A stretch of DNA of 62,000 nt from Cryptomeria japonica (lineage: Eukaryota > Streptophyta > Pinopsida > Cupressales > Cupressaceae): contig NC_081406.1 in assembly GCF_030272615.1 (NCBI RefSeq), positions 238,442,422 through 238,504,421 of the forward strand, given 5' to 3'. Position 1 is the first letter of the stretch; every line of letters begins with the position of its first letter. Below, piece after piece: positions 54,462-62,000 of the stretch. The notes under the pieces were generated by a model. It did no database searches and was not told the origin of the DNA. It worked only from the letters and a program-made list of their open reading frames with translations. A program made the position numbers and the translations under genes.

Positions 54462-56936
54462 ATGTCTACTAGTTATTTCAGGAAGGATAGTCTTAAACTT
54501 GATGGAACCAACTATGGGATATGGAAGATCAGAATGGAGACACATCTGAATTGCATTGGTAAAGACATCTGGGAAGTTACTAAGAATGGTTATACTGCTG
54601 CTATAGCTGGTCTGACTGCTCCAACTACTTTAGCCAAAGATGAAGAAAATGATTGCAAAGCAAGATAAGCACTCTTGAGTGCATTATCAGATCAACAAAT
54701 CATGGGATTATCAGATAGGTCTACTGCTAAAGCTATTTGGGATCATTTGGAAACACTGAATGAAGGAGATTCCATAGTCAAAATTGCAAAACTTGAAAGC
54801 TTCTGAGTCAGGTATGAACATCTGAAAATGGAAGAAGATGAAAGGATTTCTGCTTTTATGGAAAGAGTAAAAGAAATTGTTTTGGGTATAAATGAGTTGA
54901 GAACAATGCCTAATACATCAGTAACTAGAGATACATTGATTGGAAAACTTTCAGCTTTTGAAATTGAGGAATTTGGTCCTGTTGCTACTATAAAGACTGA
55001 TTTGGCCTTCAAAGCATCAACATCATCTACTCCATCTTTTGACAAATCAGACTGGAGAGCCTTTTATGCAAGAGAACTTGAAGAAACCAGGAAGGAGAAT
55101 GAAGAGCTTGAAGAACTTGAAGCACTATTTGCAAGAAAAATGCGAAAAGGTCCAATTGGAAGTAAGTATGAAGGTAAAGCACCCTTTAAATGTTTTAACT
55201 GCAATAAGATTGGTCATATGGCTTCAAGATGCCCTGATAGACATGCTAGACTAAGAGAAGAAGCTCGAAGAACATACAAGCCTAATCCTGAATATCAGAG
55301 ATATAGATTTAAGAAGAACAAAGATAAATCTTGTTACATTGTTGATGAAGGTGTGATTGATGATTCTGATGAGGATCTAGCAGACAATGGATGGGTTTTT
55401 ATTGCTATAACAAAAGATCAACCGGCACCTACTGCTCAACTGGTAGAACAAGCCCTAGCAGCTAAAGTTGAATCAAAGGATGAATGGATTATTGACTCAG
55501 GATGCTCACATCACATGACTGGAGACAAAGTTAAATTCTTGAACTTTCAAGAATACAATGGAGGTTTAGTAAGATTTGGAGATGACAAAGCCTATTCAAT
55601 CAAAGGTAAGGGTTCAATATCTCTTGATGGTAAACATAACACTGACAATGTCTACTATGTTGAAGGATTAAAGCATAATCTTTTAAGTGTTGGTCAATTA
55701 GTTGAGAAAGGTTTTCAGTTACAATTTAAAAATGGAAAATGCAAAATCATGAATAGAACTGGTTTGGAAATTGCAACTGGTAATCAGACTAGAGGTAATA
55801 TCTTTCATTTGAATAGCAATGAAAAAGCATGCTTAATTGCACATATAGATGAAAGTTGGTTATGGCATAAAAGACTATGTCATGTAAATTTTGATTGCAT
55901 GGTAAAAATCAATACTTCTAAGGCAGTTAGAGATCTACCTAAAATTGTGAAACCTCAGAATACAATTTGCAAGGAATGTCAATTTGGAAAACAAGTTAGA
56001 GCTAGTTTTAAAAGTATTCCAGAAAAATCCAATAATGCTGTTGATCTAATTCACACTGATTTATGTGGTCCAGCTAGAACTAAAAGCTTACAAGGTGATA
56101 GATATTTCATGCTAATTATTGATGATTACTCTAGAATGTGTTGGGTTACTTTTCTCAGAGAAAAATCAGAAGCACTTGGGAAGTTCAAACTATTCAAAGC
56201 AATGGTTGAAAATGAAACCGGTAAGAAAATCAAATGTTTAAGATCAGATCAAGGAGGAGAATTCACATCTAAATATTTTAATACATTCTATGAAGTGAAT
56301 GGAATCAAAAGATAGTTGTCAGCACCTCGGACACCACAACAGAATGGAGTTATTGAAAGGAAAAACAGAACTATCTTGGATGCAGCAAGAAGTATGTTAT
56401 CAGAAGAAAATCTACCGCATGTGTACTGGAGAGAGGCAGTAAGCACTGCTATCTATACATTCAACAAAGTTCACATCAAAGGTGAAACCGGTAAGACCCC
56501 TCATGAACTATGGTTTGGTAATATTCCTACTCTTAAGTATTTTAGAATTTTTGGAAGTAAATGTTATATTAGAAGAGATGAGTATATTGGCAAATTTGAT
56601 CCTAGAAGTTATGAAGGAATATTTCTTGGTTATTCATCTAAGAGCAAGGCATATAGATGTTTTAATAAAAGATTACAGAAAATTGTTGAGAGTACAAATG
56701 TAAAGATTGATGAACAATTCAGATGAACTTCAAGATATATAGACTTTGAACCGGAAATAGAAATTATGACAAATGAACCTACAATAAATCCACTGGTACA
56801 TAATGATGATCCAGTTACTCCGGTATCATAAGAGGATTCCACAGTAATTGAAGAACAACAACAGACTGAGACACCCCGGTATGTAAGACTGAATCATTCT
56901 GAAGATCAGATAATTGGAAGCAAATTTAAAGGAGTT
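54462..56936 (+). pseudogene. Copia-5 gag, protease and integrase (few lesions)
   Basis: ATG at 54462 (MSTSYFRKDSLKLDGTN) begins gag. Stops are TAA at 54666 (GAA to TAA) and TGA near 54804 (TGG to TGA). About 29 codons between VLGI and NELRTM are missing in frame compared with Copia-4. The frame is open from 54807 to 56312: zinc knuckle CFNCNKIGHMASRC (55191-55232), protease DSGCSHHMTG (from 55494), and integrase with HTDLCGP (about 56055) and SDQGGEF (about 56242). A TAG at 56313-56315 precedes PRTPQQNGVIERKN, which holds the catalytic Glu. Further stops at 56724 and near 56829 lie in the variable linker before reverse transcriptase. Confidence 0.95.
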
Positions 56937-58523
56937 ATGACAAGAGGAAGATTGGCAAATGAAGAGGTATGTCTTATTTCTCAAATTGAACTATTATCTA
57001 TCAATGAGGCATGTGAAGATAATTTTTGGATTAAAGCTATGGAAGAAGAATTAGGACAAATTGAGAAAAATAATACTTGGACATTAGTTCCCCGGCCTAA
57101 AAATAAAAATGTAATTGGAACCGAATGGGTATTTAGAAACAAACTTAATGAAGATGGTAAGGTTGTCAGAAATAAAGCAAGACTAGTGTGTAAGGGATAT
57201 TCTCAGCAAGAAGGAGTGGATTACAATGAAACCTTTGCACCAGTAGCCAGAATTGAGGCAGTTAGATTATTATTGGCTTTTGCAGCTCACAAGGATTACA
57301 AAGTTTATCAAATGGATATTAAATGTACATTTTTTAATGGAGATCTTGAAGAGGAAGTCTATATTGAACAACCTGATGGGTTTTCTTTGATAGATGACAA
57401 TGATATGGTTTGCAGATTAAGAAAATCTCTGTATGGATTAAAACAAGGCCCAAGAGCTTGGTATGCAAGATTGGATAAGTATCTTTTAAAAATTTGTTTT
57501 ACTAAGGGAAATGCAGATAGCAACTTATATTACAAAGTAACTAATGATGACATCTTGATTATTGAAGTATTTGTTGATGATATAATCTTTGGAGGAGAAG
57601 ATGAATTATCCAAAGAATTTTCTCTTGAAATGCAGCAAGAATTTGAAATGTCTATGATTGGAGAAATAAAATTCTTTTTAGGATTGCAGATCTTACAGAC
57701 TGATAAAGGTATATTTTTGAGTCAATCTAAGTACTTGAAAAAACTACTAAAGAAATTCGGGATGGAGAAATCTAAACCGATAAGCACACCTATGCTTACA
57801 AATGACAAATTATCTCAAAGGGATGAATCTATACTTGTTAATCCAACTAGATATAAATCTATGATAGGAGGTTTACTGCATTTGACACAAACCAGACCTG
57901 ATATTATGAATGCAGTATGTATAGTTTCTAGATTTCAGAGTAATCCTAGGGAAAATCATGAATCAGCAGTAAAAAGGATTTTCCATTACTTACAAGGCAT
58001 AGCAAATCTTGGATTATGGTATCCTAAAGATGAAAATTTTGATCTATGTGCATATACAGATGCAAATTGGGCAGGAGATGTGGATGATAGGAAAAGCACC
58101 ACTGGAGGAGCATTCTTTCTTGGAAAAAGATTAGTCTCTTGGTTGAGTAAGAAACAGAGTTGTACATCTTTATCAACAATAGAATCAGAATATGTTGCAT
58201 CAGCAACAAATTGTACACAAGTACTTTGGCTTAAGCAAATATTGAAAGACATAAAGGTAAAATGCAAGGAACCTATTACTATATACTGTGATAACACTAC
58301 TACAATTGATATATCTAAAAATCCGGTATTACATTCTAAAACAAAACATGTTTCTATCAAACTGAATTTTCTAAGGGAAAAAGTTGAAGAAAAAGAGATA
58401 AAACTAGTTTATGTGAATACTAAAGAACAGCTTGTAGATATTTTCACAAAACCTTTGCCTAAGGAAACTTTTGAGTATCTCAGAGATCAGCTCGGATTCA
58501 TACCACCACTGGTAGAGACTTAG
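56937..58523 (+). CDS. Copia-5 reverse transcriptase and RNase H open stretch (528 codons)
   Basis: An uninterrupted frame in phase with gag at 54462. Residues about 55-290 form the copia reverse transcriptase: WVFRNKLNEDGK, ARLVCKGYSQQEGVDYNETF and the catalytic FVDDIIFGG (about nucleotides 57571-57597). Residues about 360-510 form RNase H: YTDANWAGDVDDRKST, SLSTIESEYVA, IYCDNTT, HSKTKHVS and DIFTKPLPKETFEYLRD. In a live element this is the C-terminal part of one polyprotein, so the ATG at 56937 is an internal methionine and independent translation is unlikely. All motifs I would expect are present; activity is untested. Confidence 0.95.
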   Translation: MTRGRLANEEVCLISQIELLSINEACEDNFWIKAMEEELGQIEKNNTWTLVPRPKNKNVIGTEWVFRNKLNEDGKVVRNKARLVCKGYSQQEGVDYNETFAPVARIEAVRLLLAFAAHKDYKVYQMDIKCTFFNGDLEEEVYIEQPDGFSLIDDNDMVCRLRKSLYGLKQGPRAWYARLDKYLLKICFTKGNADSNLYYKVTNDDILIIEVFVDDIIFGGEDELSKEFSLEMQQEFEMSMIGEIKFFLGLQILQTDKGIFLSQSKYLKKLLKKFGMEKSKPISTPMLTNDKLSQRDESILVNPTRYKSMIGGLLHLTQTRPDIMNAVCIVSRFQSNPRENHESAVKRIFHYLQGIANLGLWYPKDENFDLCAYTDANWAGDVDDRKSTTGGAFFLGKRLVSWLSKKQSCTSLSTIESEYVASATNCTQVLWLKQILKDIKVKCKEPITIYCDNTTTIDISKNPVLHSKTKHVSIKLNFLREKVEEKEIKLVYVNTKEQLVDIFTKPLPKETFEYLRDQLGFIPPLVET

Positions 58524-58599
58524 ACAGTTGATGATTGTCATCAACCGGTAGAATTAAATGGGAAAATCTTTATTCTGGTATTTGATGAGGAAGCTACTT

Positions 58600-58891
58600 C
58601 AAAGGGGAAGTAGTTGGTATATTGAATTGGTTGGAATTTTGTATGAACTTGACCCTTTCTGACTTTGGCATTTGATGTCAAAGGGGGAGAGATATCTATG
58701 GAAAAACACATTATCTTTTTGGTAAAAGAGATTTTAGAGGAGAAATTTTGAAAAACACATTTAAGAAGAATTGGTATGAAAGATTGTTACTCCCAGGGGC
58801 AGATATGGAGATTGTTAGTTTTTGGCATTTCTGTTTTGGCACTGTGATGGTTTTTCCATCTTGTGTTACCATCAATTCCAAAGGGGGAGAT
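58600..58891 (+). promoter_or_regulatory. Copia-5 multiple polypurine tracts
   Basis: AAAGGGGAAG near 58600, AAAGGGGGAGAG near 58680 and AAAGGGGGAGAT at 58880-58891 next to the 3' LTR. Confidence 0.8.
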
Positions 58892-59950
58892 TGTTGGTAT
58901 TTTGGTATGGTTTTTTCATTGATGTCAACACCTACTAAATACACCTACTTTGGAGATCTAGCAACATTCACTGGCAAGCAGTAATCTGTGCAACAGTTAC
59001 TAGTATATGATTAACCGGCAGGATATAATGTTCACCGGTACCTAGAATGACATAGAAGACACTTGGTAATGTCGAAGACATCATGTGGACACTTTATTTT
59101 GAAGTAATAATCATTGGTATATTCATATTTGCATATTTGCTTTTACCAGCAAATAGTTCTAGGTTATCTAGGGTTACACCGGCAGGTTTATCTTTTCCAG
59201 ATCAGCATGGCACGCTATGGAGATGATTTATTATTGCTGTAAATGCATTAAGCCGACATGATTAATAGGTTATTGCATCAGATATTATATTATTTGTAAA
59301 ATGTTTTTATTGTAATATCTTGTAGAGCCGACCTACTAAAATTGGTCTTAGGGTATGGTATAAATGTAAGATCTTATTTGTAAGATCAAGTGTGGAATGC
59401 AAAAAAGATTCAAGTGAAGGTATATGCGAGATAAAGCAGAGGCATACACAAAGACATCATTTGAAGGTGAAGTTAGGTTTTTGTAGAAGCATATCAGCAT
59501 TACATCGGTACTGAATTCAGCATATGAAGATGCGATTTTGTGCAGTACATTCTTATTGGATTTAACCATCCAACTATACTTAGTGTGACTCCCATTTGTG
59601 ATTGAGCAGTGAGCTCTAGGTTGTTGGCCTTTCTGCATGTGCAGACCCCTTTTGTACACTTACTATCTATAGTAGTATCATCTGATTGTGGGTAAGGTTT
59701 CCCACCATGGTTTTTCCCCTTACAGGGTTTCCACATACGAATATTGGTGTCATGTGTTGTGGATGACTTTGTGTTTATGTTTCATGCATTAATTCTTACC
59801 GATATAGCAATTTACTGTTAACATTGTCTACCGGCATACTAAACTGGTTTACTGGTATTAAGTATTAAGTTGGTTAATAAGTTTTTTATTTGAATTTATT
59901 AGACAACTGATTCACCCCCCCCCCCTCTCAGTTGTCTCCGGGACCTAACA
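58892..59950 (+). repeat. Copia-5 3' LTR
   Basis: TGTTGGTATTTTGG...CGGGACCTAACA with an 11-C run at 59915-59925. It is followed by AGCGA and the resumed GC-rich minisatellite. Confidence 0.95.
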
Positions 59951-60148
59951 AGCGATCGAGGCCGCCCCTACGGGTCGTGGCCGGCAGTGGCACCGCGGGC
60001 GCCCCTGTGGGTTTCAGCCCACAGAGGGGGCCCGAGCCACCCTTTCACGAGCTCGCTAGGGTTTTGGGGGGGAGGTTTGACCTCCCTCATTTCTACTATC
60101 AAAAAAATAATTTATTTAAATTTTTATTTAAAAATAATAAATAAATAA

Positions 60149-60206
<58 letters not shown>

Positions 60207-62000
60207 GGTTCACATGCATGATTTTTGTAAAAACCAGAAACTTAAAATGACAAATAGTTTTTTTGTTTTTTTAAGAATATAATGTATCAGATATATATAT
60301 ATATATACAAGAGCATGTTTATTTCATTTATTTATAGCAACATACACTATTTTATCCTTCTTTTTGTTTCCTTTTTTTTTGTTTCTGCATTAATATTTTA
60401 AAACAGAATAAAACATCATTTTTCTAGCAACTATAACAAAACAGAAATAATCCAAAATGCATTCATTTCAATTAAAGGATAAATACTTAAAGTTAAATAC
60501 AATGCCCTTTTTTTTACATGGTAAAACTTAGTCAATAATACATTTTCTTTTCTGCAATATAAATACAATAGAAAACTTATTTTTCTTTCTTTTCTTTACA
60601 ACTAAAATACAATAATAAACTCTTTTACTGCAACTAAAATACAATAATGAACTCCTATTTTCTACAACTAAAATACAATCAGCAATAGGATCATCTCCAA
60701 TCTTTCCCTTCCAAATCTTTTCCAAAGTAACCTGCAATAAAAACTTGAGGTTGTGACCATGGAGGCTCACCTCCCAACCTAGGCTTACGAGAAGCCACCC
60801 CCAAGCTAGGAGAATCAAGGCTAGACGGGAAACACCCATACAAACACATACATGCAGAAACTCAAAACAATAAAAACACTCCCAACCCAACGTTTAAACA
60901 ATGTCACTTATGTGACTTTTTAAGTGGGGTGAAGGTGGACTAAGTACCCTTCAGGAGAATTCTGCAAATAGTGAACATAATGCCATAACAAGGCTACAAA
61001 TATAACACATTCACAAGTTCCAAACTTTTCCCTATAATTCCTTATGACCCCCAAGGCATACAAGCCAACAACTCCCCTTATGACCCCCATTGCATAAACA
61101 TAATACTATGCATCAAGGGTCACAAAAATCCCTTGAGAATCACTCTCTTCCAAAGAGAGCCTCTCACTCAAAGGCTATCAAACAACCCTTCACCCCAAGG
61201 CCACTCTACTCTCTGAAGGGTGAGTTTGGCCTTGAAAACTCCCAAAACGAGGAAACATAAAAACACAACAAAAACACATAAGGAATATTTCTACTCCTTC
61301 CTACACAAAAAACAACAACAATGGAAAAATAAAAACAACCACAATCTTTTCAAAATAAAACAACATCATACAATAGTTAGTAATTCAGCCAACCTTAATC
61401 TACCAAAAAGAAGGTAAGAGAATTTGTGGGAGAGCTTCCCAAATCCACAACTTTTCTCCTTCCAAACTTAGCCCAAAAATCTTCCCAATACTTGCAAAAA
61501 TTCTGAAAATTCTAAGTCTCCAAAATGGAGAGTGGGTGACCAAACTTCTCCCTCCCAAACTATTCCCTATGAAGCCACGCCTCACTCTTTCCAACCCACT
61601 TGGGAAGGGTAAAGGATGCTCATTGGTTGGTCTTCCCAAAACCTTACACACTCCCTAACCAAGGCACCTCAAAAAGGGGAAATGGAATGGGGAAGAGAAA
61701 TGACACTCAGGAAGTGGGTTATCTAACAAAGGAAGGCTCTTCTAAAGATGAAATTTGGCCAACTTGGGAAACTCACTTTTGGGGGAGGTTAAACAAGCCC
61801 TAGGGAGTGGACACATGGCTAACTTTGGCCTTCATCAATAGGTACATCATATTGCCCACTAAAAATTCCCCTAACTTGACCCCAGGAGTTAGTTTAACCC
61901 CTTGGAAGTCCAACCAAAGTTTACCTACGGGTCAACCCTGAGTTGACCCTCCTAATGGCTCCCTTTCCAAGGTTTACTTGGGACCATTTTAGGATAATTG
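59951..62000 (+). mobile_element. TGTCATGCCC LTR-like sequence (segment 3 of 3, runs off the window)
   Basis: The first ~125 bp are GC-rich and continue the minisatellite interrupted by Copia-5. Next come an AAAT/AT simple repeat, then A- and C-rich sequence with no recognised coding frame to the end. Near 61928 GGGTCAA and TTGACCC form a small hairpin. No primer site or gag was found, so neither the end of this LTR nor its identity can be fixed within the window. Frames at 60528-60890 (minus) and 61400-61651 (minus) show no family motif. Confidence 0.5.
60153..60204. repeat. (AT)n microsatellite with preceding AAAT repeats
   Basis: About 52 bp of AT dinucleotides after AATA/AAAT units (60131-60152). 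A second, shorter AT run is at about 60290-60306. Confidence 0.96.

Larger units (their letters stand above)
53357..59950 (+). mobile_element. Copia-5: nearly intact Ty1/copia retrotransposon
   Basis: LTRs of 1048 and 1059 bp (53357-54404 and 58892-59950) flank primer site, gag-pol and purine tracts. Flanks are GGCGG (53352-53356) and AGCGA (59951-59955): two G/A differences in an otherwise matching 5-bp target duplication. LTR identity is about 97% by eye. Gag-pol is a single frame from 54462 to 58523 with about five stops, one in-frame gag deletion and an undisturbed reverse transcriptase/RNase H. It is the best preserved of the TGTTGG copia family here. Confidence 0.95.

Overview
This window reads as intergenic, repeat-dominated nuclear DNA from a large-genome seed plant. 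The evidence is nested Ty1/copia LTR retrotransposons primed by initiator tRNA-Met, a decayed LINE, solo and non-autonomous LTR elements, AT-rich filler and microsatellites. I found no convincing host gene, tRNA, rRNA or CRISPR array. A gymnosperm is plausible from the amount of old decaying LTR sequence, but nothing here proves it.

Left part (1-15.7 kb): an old minus-strand LINE (reverse transcriptase near 13.4-13.8 kb, probable C-terminal part near 1.9-2.7 kb, poly-T tract at 724) is split by a minus-strand non-autonomous LTR element (2808-13387, target duplication AACCC). One LTR of that element is itself split by a plus-strand copia element, Copia-1 (3942-11095). The uninterrupted partner LTR preserves the empty site. 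A solo LTR (14798-15728, target duplication CAAGT) follows.

Middle (15.7-35.7 kb): mostly unassigned AT-rich DNA. A roughly 0.8-kb sequence is duplicated in tandem (19430-22080 and 22081-24165), and each copy received a different insertion. The most unusual object is a 5.1-kb element at 29345-34426. It has 30-bp terminal inverted repeats and is built almost wholly of palindromes: a 140-bp near-perfect cruciform, a 3.3-kb array of 20-bp units in both orientations, a purine tract, a cluster of 18-bp palindromes and a G/C-armed hairpin. It looks like a foldback-type DNA transposon of unknown family.

Right part (35.7-62 kb): a plus-strand copia element (Copia-C, from 35698) carries a young minus-strand copia of another lineage (Copia-M, 36191-42217, LTRs differing at only two positions) in its 5' LTR. 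It is cut off at 45269 by a TGTCATGCCC-type LTR-like sequence that runs to the window end. That sequence was in turn invaded by two related copia elements, Copia-4 (46252-52935, target duplication ATATG) and Copia-5 (53357-59950).

The copia coding regions largely keep one reading frame. In Copia-M all five premature stops fit C-to-T or G-to-A changes, as expected from deamination of methylated cytosines in silenced elements. Copia-1, -4 and -5 also show other kinds of lesion. Several purine tracts before each 3' LTR suggest a Sirevirus-like lineage for Copia-1, -4 and -5. Copia-5 keeps an open 528-codon reverse transcriptase/RNase H stretch and is the best preserved of those three.
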